Shown here: one piece after another, positions 7,939 to 14,076 of the stretch
How positions within the stretch are numbered: the stretch's first letter is position 1
Layout of the letters: every line of letters begins with the position of its first letter
Source of the DNA: a virus
Strand: one strand, 5' to 3'
Length of the DNA: 64,000 bases
IMG/VR virus record: IMGVR_UViG_3300042291_001073
Span: 1-64,000 of that record
Position numbers and translations under genes: made by a program
Notes under the pieces: model-generated
What the model was told of the DNA's origin: nothing
What the model saw: only the letters and a program-made list of their open reading frames with translations
Databases searched by the model: none

Positions 7939-9416
7939 TTAGCTAATTTAGATAGGATAGAGTGGCTTTCAGCTAGCTTGCGAGCAAACTTGCTTTCACG
8001 CATTTCACGACCAGTTGTGCCCATGCCTGCGGCTGCATCACTGGCACCAAACTCATCAGCTGGCGCATTCATTTCATCAGGAGCTGCCATATCCATACCT
8101 GGCTCTGGAGGCATATCCATACCTGGCTCCATGCCCATTGCGGCATCTGGAGTGGCTTCACCTGCTAGTACAGCAACAGCATTGCTTACTGCTTCACGTT
8201 GTTGTGTTAGTACTTCTAGGGTAGCACTCAGTGCTGGTCCAACTGCTTGCTTGAAAGTTTCTGCTTCTGCTGCTCCGAAGTCAGCTTTGATAGCATCTGC
8301 TAGTTCAATCATTGTCTTGGTCTGATACTGACCAACACGTTGCATCCATGATGTGTAATCATTGACCATATCGCCGGCAGCGGTAATGGCCTTAGCCTTA
8401 CCTTCTTCGTCTTCTTGTAACAAGAAACCAATGCTTTCATTAACAAACCTAACATTGTGTTTGAATTGGCTTTCTTTAACCATATTCTTTTTGCAATCAG
8501 CTACCATTTGTTTTAATTCTTTTTGGTCGCAATCGGGATGCATTTTGCAAATCTCTGCTACGGATTTTCCGTCTTTACACATTTTCTTAACGTGTGTCAT
8601 TGATGGTAATTTGCCGTCAGCTTCTTCCATGCCTTCTTTAACTTTCTTGGCTTTCTTATCGCTGTCAGGTGCCTTAGGAGCATCTTGGCCGCCATAGTTC
8701 TTACCAGCTGTGTGTTTTAGGCCTGTGGCAGTTTTAGTAATCTCGCCGCCTGTGCTAGACTTTTTCTTTTCGCCTTGCTTCATACCAGCTGTACCAGCGG
8801 CTGCTTTCTTGGCATCGTCAACTGTTGGGAAACCTTCTTTAACTTTAGCAAAAGGATTAACGCCTTTCTTAGGACCTTCTTTCTTGCTAGCAACTGCTTT
8901 TTTCATTGGCTCTTTCTTGTCGCCATCTTTGTCCATGTCTAAGAAATCGGGCTTTGCACTTTCTTCAAATGGCTTGCCTGCCTTAGCAGCGGCTTTCTTA
9001 CGACTGCCCATAACTTCAGCTTTAGGGCTTTCTTTCTTGCCGTCGCCATCATAATCTTTAGCGGCTGTGCCGGCAGCGTGAATCTTATACTTAGGTGCTT
9101 TAACACCCTTTTTAGCCTCGCTTAGTTGTGACATTTTGTCACGTAGTTTTTGCATTTGTTCGCCTAGCATTTCTTTAATCCTTGTGTTTAGCAAGGCTAG
9201 CATAGCCTTGTCTTTTTGGTATGTTTCATTGGTTAGCAAATCATTAATACCTGCCTTACCTTCTTGCTGGAACACTCGAGTACGAAGTTTATTTCGCATG
9301 TCTTCTAGTTGTTCTCTAGAATACTTAGTAAAGTTGACATTGACGCCAAACATTTTATTCATATTCTCTTTTAGTTGAGAGCTTGTAGGGTTGTTTCTAA
9401 AATCGCTTGTCTTCAT
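7935..9416 (-). CDS. Lys/Ala-rich protein with two EF-hand-like loops, function unknown
   Basis: A 493-residue protein. Residues 1-100 are strongly helical (EQLEDMRNKLRTRVFQQEG, KAMLALLNTRIKEMLGEQM). Residues 101-260 are a basic, low-complexity region carrying two calcium-loop-like motifs, D121-Y-D-G-D-G-K-K-E129 and D160-M-D-K-D-G-D-K-K-E169. A helical region follows, then a Met/Pro/Asp-rich linker (PGMDMPPEPGMDM) and a short basic C-terminal helix. I do not recognise the family. A disordered, highly charged composition suits a scaffold or DNA-associated protein, but that is speculation. A GATAAATA late box lies 26 nt upstream with GGAA near the ATG. Confidence 0.82.
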   Translation of the reverse strand: MKTSDFRNNPTSSQLKENMNKMFGVNVNFTKYSREQLEDMRNKLRTRVFQQEGKAGINDLLTNETYQKDKAMLALLNTRIKEMLGEQMQKLRDKMSQLSEAKKGVKAPKYKIHAAGTAAKDYDGDGKKESPKAEVMGSRKKAAAKAGKPFEESAKPDFLDMDKDGDKKEPMKKAVASKKEGPKKGVNPFAKVKEGFPTVDDAKKAAAGTAGMKQGEKKKSSTGGEITKTATGLKHTAGKNYGGQDAPKAPDSDKKAKKVKEGMEEADGKLPSMTHVKKMCKDGKSVAEICKMHPDCDQKELKQMVADCKKNMVKESQFKHNVRFVNESIGFLLQEDEEGKAKAITAAGDMVNDYTSWMQRVGQYQTKTMIELADAIKADFGAAEAETFKQAVGPALSATLEVLTQQREAVSNAVAVLAGEATPDAAMGMEPGMDMPPEPGMDMAAPDEMNAPADEFGASDAAAGMGTTGREMRESKFARKLAESHSILSKLAK

Positions 9417-9442
9417 ATATGTTCCAAAAGAATGATTAAATT

Positions 9443-9450
9443 TATTTATC
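9443..9450 (-). promoter_or_regulatory. T4-type late promoter box upstream of the 493-residue gene
   Basis: GATAAATA on the minus strand, 26 nt before the ATG at 9416, which also has a GGAA site. The TAA stop codon of the upstream gene (9446-9448) lies inside the box. It matches seven of eight positions of TATAAATA. Confidence 0.5.
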
Positions 9451-9916
9451 TAAACCGCATCAGTTTGTCAAAGCCATTGAATATAGTCTTTCTATGCTGT
9501 TCTTTTCGGTGTTTTGCAATATTAAATTTAGTAAACATTACATCTGCTCGATCTACGTTGTTGGACTTTAAATTACGTTCTGCTAGGGTTAAATGCAGTT
9601 CTTCTTCAAATAGTGCATGTCCGTATCCACGGTCAGCATCCAATAATTCATCATCTAGATACTTGCCCAATGCTAGTCTATTGGCTAGCATAGCAGCAGT
9701 TTGTGGTAAATTTATAAATTCAACAACTGCTTCATTACTATAGTTTAAAATGCTATAGAAGCCAGTTTTGTTTCTTTTGATTGTATAGTAGCCTACCCGT
9801 ATTAAACCATCAGGTGTTTTAGTAGGGACGACAATCCCCTGGCGCTTTAATTGTTCTTTAACATCAAGGCCAAGTTGCTTAACTTTCTTGTAGATGTCAT
9901 CAGGAGTTTGTTTCAT
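9446..9916 (-). CDS. Unknown protein
   Basis: A 156-residue protein that I do not recognise. The N-terminus is helical and charged (DDIYKKVKQLGLDVKEQLKRQG), followed by a short beta segment (GYYTIKRNKTGFYSILNYSNE) and a long basic helical C-terminus rich in Arg/His/Lys (KFNIAKHRKEQHRKTIFNGF). The start overlaps the end of the upstream small gene by 17 nt, and its stop is inside the late box of the next gene. The basic C-terminus would allow nucleic-acid contact, but no known motif supports this. Confidence 0.78.
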   Translation of the reverse strand: MKQTPDDIYKKVKQLGLDVKEQLKRQGIVVPTKTPDGLIRVGYYTIKRNKTGFYSILNYSNEAVVEFINLPQTAAMLANRLALGKYLDDELLDADRGYGHALFEEELHLTLAERNLKSNNVDRADVMFTKFNIAKHRKEQHRKTIFNGFDKLMRFR

Positions 9917-10109
9917 TTATATTCTTTATCAGCGTTCGGCTATCATTACTTATTGTATATATGCCTTTCCTGACAAGGTTCTGAGCCAACCATTGGTCGT
10001 GTTCGCCTAGACTATTAATAGAAACTTTAGTGCTATGGCTTTCGATGAACTGTTGTTCTTGATTAGTTATAGCGATACTGGTACCCGAAAGTAATTGTGC
10101 TATTTTCAT
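9900..10109 (-). CDS. Unknown 69-residue protein
   Basis: A small soluble protein beginning MKIAQLLSG and ending in a Lys/Asn-rich tail; no known domain. The ATG follows a GGGAG ribosome-binding site about 6 nt upstream, which supports it as a real gene. It starts 1 nt after the stop of the upstream Pro/Ala-rich gene and overlaps the next gene by 17 nt. Its N-terminus loosely resembles the M-R-x-S-x-hydrophobic peptides of two other genes here (10111-10530, 13659-14063) but lacks the acidic cleavage residue. Confidence 0.68.
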   Translation of the reverse strand: MKIAQLLSGTSIAITNQEQQFIESHSTKVSINSLGEHDQWLAQNLVRKGIYTISNDSRTLIKNINETNS

Positions 10110-10110
10110 A

Positions 10111-10530
10111 TTAAACTCCCGGAACTGGAGCTCCGCCAGTAGGCGGTGTACTACCTGCCGGTGCAGCGGCGCCTTCGGGTTTTTTACTCATAATTGTTTT
10201 CATTAGTCCTGCCATCTGTGTAGGCAAGCCTGGTTTGGAAATAGTGGCTTTGGCATAATCGCCAAGTACTTTTTCTTGGTCAGGAGTTAGTTGTTGTTTT
10301 TGTTGTATAGCTGTAAACGCTTTGAGAAAGTCATCTGAGCTGTTTACATTAATTTGATTTTGTTTTAACAGTTGATCTAATTGCTTACTGTTAGGATCTG
10401 TTTCCGGCTGACCTGGAGCAGAAGTAGCCGGCTTTTGAGCTGTACTTTGTACCGGTTGGCTTGTGGGCATTGTAGAGGAACCTGTAGTTCCTATAGGGCC
10501 TTGCTCTGATATGAGGTCTGATATACGCAT
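10111..10530 (-). CDS. Pro/Ala/Gln-rich protein with capsid-targeting-like N-terminus
   Basis: A 139-residue low-complexity protein. It begins MRISDLISE-QGPIG, which resembles the T4 internal-protein targeting peptide (MKTYQEFIAE) including an I-x-E sequence of the type cut by the T4 prohead protease. After it comes a disordered Pro/Thr/Ala/Gln stretch, a short helical segment (SDDFLKAFTAIQQKQQLTPDQEKVLGDYAKA) and a Gly/Pro-rich tail. The start forms a TAATG overlap with the upstream gene stop, so translation is probably coupled. Function is unknown. Packaging into the head is inference from the N-terminal peptide. Confidence 0.75.
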   Translation of the reverse strand: MRISDLISEQGPIGTTGSSTMPTSQPVQSTAQKPATSAPGQPETDPNSKQLDQLLKQNQINVNSSDDFLKAFTAIQQKQQLTPDQEKVLGDYAKATISKPGLPTQMAGLMKTIMSKKPEGAAAPAGSTPPTGGAPVPGV

Positions 10531-10835
10531 TATTTTATAAGTGTTAAAATGGTTTCAGCATGTGCAGATGCCCAACTTACTACCACAGCACCGCCAGCAA
10601 TCATATATACCCACTTTTGCTTCCACTTCTCTAATTCTGTAATTTTAGTTGCAAGTTCGGCATGTTGATTACAAGACGCTGAATACATGTCGTCTAATTT
10701 ACCTATTAGACTATCTCTTGTGTTATCAAGACAATCATGCATCTCTTTAACGTCTGTCTTGAGGTCGTCAAGTTTTCCGTTCAAATTCTCAACTTTGGTT
10801 TCAACTATACCAATTCGTTCTACTGTAGTGGCCAT
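10530..10835 (-). CDS. Coiled-coil protein with one C-terminal membrane helix (XhlA/holin-like)
   Basis: A 101-residue protein. Residues 1-70 form a heptad-type coiled coil (VERIGIVETKVENLNGKL, LATKITELEKWKQK), and residues about 75-95 are a single hydrophobic helix (WVYMIAGGAVVVSWA). A coiled coil followed by K-W and a terminal membrane helix is the arrangement of XhlA-type holin-associated proteins, so a role in lysis or membrane anchoring is possible. No endolysin is visible in the window to support this. The ribosome-binding site AAGGAG is strong. The stop overlaps the next start (TAATG). Confidence 0.75.
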   Translation of the reverse strand: MATTVERIGIVETKVENLNGKLDDLKTDVKEMHDCLDNTRDSLIGKLDDMYSASCNQHAELATKITELEKWKQKWVYMIAGGAVVVSWASAHAETILTLIK

Positions 10836-10880
10836 TTAGGCTATCTCCTTAAGTTGTGTAATACCTACTAATGCGGTGCC

Positions 10881-11309
10881 TTAAATGGTGCCTTGGAGTG
10901 CCTTGATGATTGTGTTTTTAGTTGCAGAATCTTTTAATTCAAAGATCGGCTTGACTATATTTATAGTTTCTGTTAATTTTTGGATAACGGGAACACTGTG
11001 TACGTCTTCAATTAAACTGCCAATGACGTTGCCGTCATCGCTGACATATACACCTGATCGGTCAGGAACAAATCTAAATGTCCATACAGCATGTTTACCT
11101 TTAAACTCTGTGCCAAATCCTAGACCTTTAACATCCTTGACTTCCATCTGCGGGGCAGTGTCGTAGGTTATAATGGATCTGATTTCGACGCATTGTTTAA
11201 GTGTAGTAAAGTTTCTATGTTGATCGTGTTCAAGCTGACTGCCCTGTTTAGGTCTTGCAACCTTAGTGTCGGTGATATCGACTAATGTTTGTATTTCAAT
11301 AACTTGCAT
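10881..11309 (-). CDS. Unknown protein
   Basis: A 142-residue soluble beta-rich protein (MQVIEIQTLVDITDTKVARP, VWTFRFVPDRSGVYVSDDGNVIG) with a helical C-terminus. I do not recognise it. A CATAAATA late box lies 22 nt before the ATG and AGG about 8 nt before it, so it looks like a separately transcribed late gene directly after a terminator hairpin. The 45 nt between it and the coiled-coil gene hold only that gene's ribosome-binding site. Confidence 0.78.
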   Translation of the reverse strand: MQVIEIQTLVDITDTKVARPKQGSQLEHDQHRNFTTLKQCVEIRSIITYDTAPQMEVKDVKGLGFGTEFKGKHAVWTFRFVPDRSGVYVSDDGNVIGSLIEDVHSVPVIQKLTETINIVKPIFELKDSATKNTIIKALQGTI

Positions 11310-11331
11310 AAAGTACCTATATAATTATAGA

Positions 11332-11339
11332 TATTTATG
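11332..11339 (-). promoter_or_regulatory. T4-type late promoter box
   Basis: CATAAATA on the minus strand, 22 nt upstream of the ATG at 11309, directly downstream of the hairpin terminator of the previous gene. The terminator followed by a new promoter makes this a transcription-unit boundary. Confidence 0.6.
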
Positions 11340-11347
11340 TCAAAAGA

Positions 11348-11371
11348 AAAGGCGTATAAAAATACGCCTTT
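11348..11371 (-). terminator. Hairpin terminator after the 130-residue gene
   Basis: A perfect 10-bp stem (AAAGGCGTAT with ATACGCCTTT) around a 4-nt loop, followed on the minus strand by a T-rich run interrupted by one C. It lies 17 nt after the stop at 11389, where transcription of that gene should end. Confidence 0.8.
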
Positions 11372-11388
11372 GTCACTTAATTTAAAAA

Positions 11389-11781
11389 TTAAATGTTTGT
11401 TGCAACACCAGCAACTACTGATGTAGAAGCGTTATCTACGCTTTGTAGGTTACCAGAAGCCTGAACTAGGTCTTCTAAGTGAGCAGCGAAAGTTTCGCTG
11501 TTTGTGCCATCCCAGTAGTCAGTACCGAAGTTGCCACCAAGTGCAACAACACCGATAGAAATTTCTGTGTTGCTGTTCTGTGGGCTACCGATGATTTCGA
11601 TAGAGCAAACTTGAGCAATAGCGTCAAGTGCTGCTACAACTGGTGAACGAACACCAGCGGCTGTTGCACCTAACTTAGCGTTGATAGCGCTTGGAAATGT
11701 CAACGTGAAAAACTGTAGTGTTGGTCCGTTCTTGAAAAGTGGTAATACAACCTTTTCGTTCTTTTTAATTTGTTCTGCCAT
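11389..11781 (-). CDS. Unknown small, probably structural protein
   Basis: A 130-residue Ala/Gly/Ser/Thr-rich protein with low charge (LGATAAGVRSPVVAALDAIAQV, STSVVAGVATNI). It has no catalytic motif and looks like a compact beta/alpha virion-type protein. A very good ribosome-binding site (AAGGAG) lies about 9 nt before the ATG and a strong terminator follows, so it is a well-expressed single-gene unit. A TAAATAAA sequence about 40 nt upstream may be its late promoter. Abundant expression would suit a structural or DNA-binding role, but this is inference. Confidence 0.75.
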   Translation of the reverse strand: MAEQIKKNEKVVLPLFKNGPTLQFFTLTFPSAINAKLGATAAGVRSPVVAALDAIAQVCSIEIIGSPQNSNTEISIGVVALGGNFGTDYWDGTNSETFAAHLEDLVQASGNLQSVDNASTSVVAGVATNI

Positions 11782-11874
11782 TTTAATGGTCTCCTTGATC
11801 TTTTTTTTAAGCTCCCCTATGGAACTTGTATGTTTTTATTTAGTCTTTTTAGAAAAAAATACCTGTTATGGCCA

Positions 11875-12213
11875 TTAATCTTCTTCTTTTACATCGCCTT
11901 CGATAATCTTAAGACTACGAGTAGTTTCTTTTATATCTCGAGCCTTGCGTATGCCTCGAGTAAACTTACTAGGATCACTGCCTTTAATGCTGTTAATAAA
12001 CCTACGTTCTAATTCGTAGGCCTGCTCAGGCGGGAAATTTTCTTTGATTGTTGCCAGAAGATTAATGGCACTATTGATAACATGCGTGGCTCTAGACTCT
12101 ATTACTGCTTCATTGTCTTTTTTGAATGTAATTGAGTTTAGTTCTTCTAGAAGACTTTTTGTGGCTCTTTTCAAGTTAGTATCCTTTGCAATATTTAGCG
12201 AATTTGTAATCAT
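11875..12213 (-). CDS. Unknown helical protein
   Basis: A 112-residue protein counted from the internal ATG at 12211-12213 (MITNSLNIAKDTNLKR). The frame is open to an earlier ATG at 12297, but the extra 28 residues are translated from the divergent promoter region and look non-native (MVSTEYLYIIYCDRTIYKVL), so I prefer the shorter form. The protein is mostly helical and charged (SLLEELNSITFKKDNEAVI, NFPPEQAYELERRFINSIK). Neither start has a Shine-Dalgarno. It is transcribed divergently from the plus-strand genes that begin at 12329. Function unknown. Confidence 0.68.
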   Translation of the reverse strand: MITNSLNIAKDTNLKRATKSLLEELNSITFKKDNEAVIESRATHVINSAINLLATIKENFPPEQAYELERRFINSIKGSDPSKFTRGIRKARDIKETTRSLKIIEGDVKEED

Positions 12214-12244
12214 AGTATAGCATAATGATTGGAGGAATAAAACC

Positions 12245-12282
12245 TTGTAAATTGTGCGGTCGCAATATATAATATATAAATA
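12245..12282 (+). promoter_or_regulatory. Tandem sigma70 and T4-type late promoter
   Basis: TTGTAA (12245-12250), 17-nt spacer, TATAAT (12268-12273), followed one base later by a perfect TATAAATA late box (12275-12282). The downstream gene at 12329 has a Shine-Dalgarno. Both host-type and late-type transcription could start here, giving expression throughout infection. Confidence 0.75.
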
Positions 12283-12328
12283 CTCAGTAGAAACCATGAG
12301 TCTCTACAGTTTAACACACAGGAAAAAT

Positions 12329-12505
12329 ATGAAATACATATCAGATAGAATGTTGGCTATTCTAGAACGTTTAAGTGAAATGTTCCCAGGATCTAGCTAT
12401 CAAAGCCGTTTGGATCAATATCTAAGCACCAAAGGCATTACCGATGCCGCTCAGTTGGAAAACTACATCCGACAATTCAATTCTCAAAAGGAATCTTATC
12501 TATGA
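12329..12505 (+). CDS. 58-residue protein (DUF3563-like look)
   Basis: The start is the ATG at 12329, preceded by CAGGA about 6 nt upstream; an in-frame ATG at 12254 lies inside the promoter and is unlikely. The protein is helical: MKYISDRMLAILERLSEMF, then SYQSRLDQYLSTKGI, then TDAAQLENYIRQF. The pattern of a Tyr-Leu segment followed by D-x-A-x-L-E resembles the short bacterial DUF3563 proteins, but I am not sure of the match. It overlaps the next gene by 4 nt (ATGA). Function unknown. Confidence 0.7.
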   Translation: MKYISDRMLAILERLSEMFPGSSYQSRLDQYLSTKGITDAAQLENYIRQFNSQKESYL

Positions 12506-12624
12506 AAAACTTTTTAAACACATTATACCAATTTAGCCTAAGTATTGGACAGGCAAGAGCTGCGGCCGCAATGGCCCGTGCTGGTATGCATGAAGAAGCT
12601 AAAGCAATTATGATGGCCAAATAA
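12502..12624 (+). CDS. 40-residue Ala-rich peptide
   Basis: A tiny gene whose ATG (12502) overlaps the stop of the upstream gene in an ATGA, with AAGGAA upstream, so coupled translation is likely. The sequence starts MKNFLNTLYQFSLSIGQ and continues with an Ala/Met-rich helix (RAAAAMARAGMHEEAKAIMM). It is amphipathic, without a clear membrane segment or known motif. It and the 58-residue gene form a mini-operon of unknown function that looks conserved in design rather than random. Confidence 0.62.
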   Translation: MKNFLNTLYQFSLSIGQARAAAAMARAGMHEEAKAIMMAK

Positions 12625-12629
12625 GTTCC

Positions 12630-12637
12630 GATAAATA
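12630..12637 (+). promoter_or_regulatory. Late box 5 nt before the hydrolase start
   Basis: GATAAATA at 12630-12637 ends exactly 5 nt before the ATG at 12643, and there is no Shine-Dalgarno. In T4 the late box occupies about -13 to -6, so the predicted transcript starts on the A of the ATG. Confidence 0.6.
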
Positions 12638-12642
12638 TTGGC

Positions 12643-13218
12643 ATGAAATTAGTGTACATACACGGTGCCAATGCCACCAGCGAGAGCTTTAACTATATCA
12701 AGAGTAAACTGGGCACAGGCCTTGACATTAACTATGACAGCCGCAACGGGTTTGAAAATAACCTAAAAGACATGCAGTTGACATTACAGGACCATAAGGA
12801 CCTAGTTTTTGTTGCACATAGTCTAGGTGGTATATACAGTTTGCATTTGTCTAACTCAATGCCCAATGCTGTTAAGGGTGCTGTTACATTGAGTACACCT
12901 TATGGTGGTGCAGAAGTAGCAGATTATGCTCAATACTTCTTACCATTCAGCAGACTAATGCGAGACATTGGTCCTAGTTCGTGGGTTATGAAGCAGGCCA
13001 GCCGCATTAAGATACAGCATCCTTGGACCAACATAGTAACAGTCAAGGGCCAAAGTCCGTTTATGCATGAACCCAACGATGGTGTAGTAACCATTGCCAG
13101 TCAAAAGCATCATGCGGATATGGAATTAGTAGAAGTAGAATGTAATCACTACGAAGTTGTGCTCAGTGATCAAGTTGTTAAACTTGTTAAGGAACGAGTA
13201 AACAAGTTTAAAAAATAA
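12643..13218 (+). CDS. Alpha/beta hydrolase (lipase/esterase-like)
   Basis: A 191-residue alpha/beta-hydrolase. The N-terminal strand and oxyanion motif IHGAN (residues 6-10), the nucleophile elbow A-H-S60-L-G-G, the acid D146 in EPNDGVV and the base H169 in CNHYEVV make a complete Ser-Asp-His triad in the right order. The context resembles small cytoplasmic lipase or thioesterase-type proteins; no signal peptide is seen. It is longer-range isolated from metabolic genes, so the substrate is unknown. Host-lipid or ester hydrolysis is possible. Its ATG lies 5 nt after a late-type box and has no Shine-Dalgarno, which suggests a leaderless mRNA. Confidence 0.88.
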   Translation: MKLVYIHGANATSESFNYIKSKLGTGLDINYDSRNGFENNLKDMQLTLQDHKDLVFVAHSLGGIYSLHLSNSMPNAVKGAVTLSTPYGGAEVADYAQYFLPFSRLMRDIGPSSWVMKQASRIKIQHPWTNIVTVKGQSPFMHEPNDGVVTIASQKHHADMELVEVECNHYEVVLSDQVVKLVKERVNKFKK

Positions 13219-13228
13219 TTCATATCGC

Positions 13229-13262
13229 TTTACATACAGTTAGTAACACTGTATAATAAATA
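13229..13262 (+). promoter_or_regulatory. Hybrid sigma70/late promoter
   Basis: TTTACA (13229-13234), 17-nt spacer, TATAAT (13252-13257), with the last T shared by TAAATA so that the -10 reads TATAATAAATA (13252-13262). It drives the 90-residue gene at 13318, which has a strong GGAG site. The same TATAATAAATA fusion occurs at 62753-62763. Confidence 0.8.
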
Positions 13263-13317
13263 TATACACAGCAATAATGCTGTTTACACATAGACATTAA
13301 ACACACAGGAGATTAAT

Positions 13318-13590
13318 ATGTCAACAAAATTTGAAACCCCTAAGCTACCAGAAGTTAAATTTAACAAGAATGGTTACGAAATCCGTACTGATATTCTTGG
13401 TATGGCAAAAAGCCTAGTACAAGACGACTTTCAATCTAAGTTTGCAGGTTGGGAAATGACTGCTACTCGAGACGAGAAGACTGGTCAAATCGTTAGCACA
13501 GTAGCAATGCCAGCATTTCCAGGATTAGACAAGGTATTGGAAACAGCCGAAAAGATGTACAGCTTTGTTAACGCTGGCGTTAAGAAATAA
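13318..13590 (+). CDS. Small strongly expressed protein, function unknown
   Basis: A 90-residue soluble protein (NGYEIRTDILGMAKSLVQDDF, GWEMTATRDEKTGQIVSTV, FPGLDKVLETAEKMYSFVN). I believe similar proteins are widespread uncharacterised genes in T4-like aquatic phages, from memory only. It has the best expression signals of the window: a sigma70/late promoter, an ACAGGAG ribosome-binding site about 7 nt before the ATG, and a strong terminator. The design suggests an abundant protein needed early and late. No nucleic-acid or enzyme motif is visible. Confidence 0.85.
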   Translation: MSTKFETPKLPEVKFNKNGYEIRTDILGMAKSLVQDDFQSKFAGWEMTATRDEKTGQIVSTVAMPAFPGLDKVLETAEKMYSFVNAGVKK

Positions 13591-13633
13591 TTAATAATAA
13601 TATAGGGCATAGCCCAAATAATATATAGTAAGT

Positions 13634-13660
13634 AAAAAAGGACCTTCGGGTCCTTTTTTT
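13634..13660. terminator. Bidirectional hairpin terminator
   Basis: Stem AAAAAAGGACC / GGTCCTTTTTT with a TTCG tetraloop (13645-13648), A-run before and T-run after. It lies between the convergent 90-residue gene (+) and metallopeptidase gene (-), and can terminate both. The stop codon of the minus-strand gene touches its right end. Confidence 0.93.
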
Positions 13661-14063
13661 ATAGTGGCTTGCTTTTTAAGTATTCCGGATAGCGTTTGTT
13701 AAAGTTACGCATAATAACTCCTGCTATTTCATGTGCTTGATTTTCGTGGGGACTGCCAGTTTCCCCACTGTCTGCATGTAATTCACCATTCATATTCTGT
13801 TTAAAATGCACTAGTTCGTGTGCTACGGTTCTTAGTATATCTACAGGATGACGATTAGACAATGCCACTGCCAGCATGTTGTCGTCCGGAGAATACATGC
13901 CAAAGCTAGGTTGATCGCCTGTATTTAAGTCCGGTGCAAAACGCATCTTAGGAAGACTGTCTACTTCTAGCACTTCCATAGCCAATGGCAGAAACTTTTT
14001 AAACATTTCTACAACATTGGCATTTTCCTGTGCGCCTTCAACAATAAACTGACTTGCTCTCAT
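13659..14063 (-). CDS. Putative zinc metallopeptidase (HExxH) with capsid-targeting-like N-terminus
   Basis: A 134-residue protein with the zinc-peptidase motif HELVH (H82-E83-x-x-H86) in a predicted helix and, 20 residues later, HENQAHEIAG, which supplies candidate third ligands (E107, H111, E112). This is the layout of small SprT- or M78-like peptidases. It begins MRASQFIVE-GAQ, similar to T4 internal-protein targeting peptides with an I-x-E cleavage site, so the enzyme may be packaged in the head and injected (inference). The ATG lies 5 nt after a TAAATA box and has no Shine-Dalgarno. Confidence 0.83.
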   Translation of the reverse strand: MRASQFIVEGAQENANVVEMFKKFLPLAMEVLEVDSLPKMRFAPDLNTGDQPSFGMYSPDDNMLAVALSNRHPVDILRTVAHELVHFKQNMNGELHADSGETGSPHENQAHEIAGVIMRNFNKRYPEYLKSKPL

Positions 14064-14068
14064 AGCAG

Positions 14069-14076
14069 TATTTAGC
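14069..14076 (-). promoter_or_regulatory. Late box 5 nt before the metallopeptidase start
   Basis: GCTAAATA on the minus strand, then CTGCT, then the ATG at 14063. The stop codon of the glycosyltransferase fusion (14072-14074) is the TAA of the box. No Shine-Dalgarno is present. Confidence 0.55.

Noticed and set aside
12214-12297. Upstream start (12297) for the helical protein at 11875-12213
   Set aside because: The extra residues come from the divergent promoter DNA and are unlike the rest of the protein; no ribosome-binding site precedes 12297.
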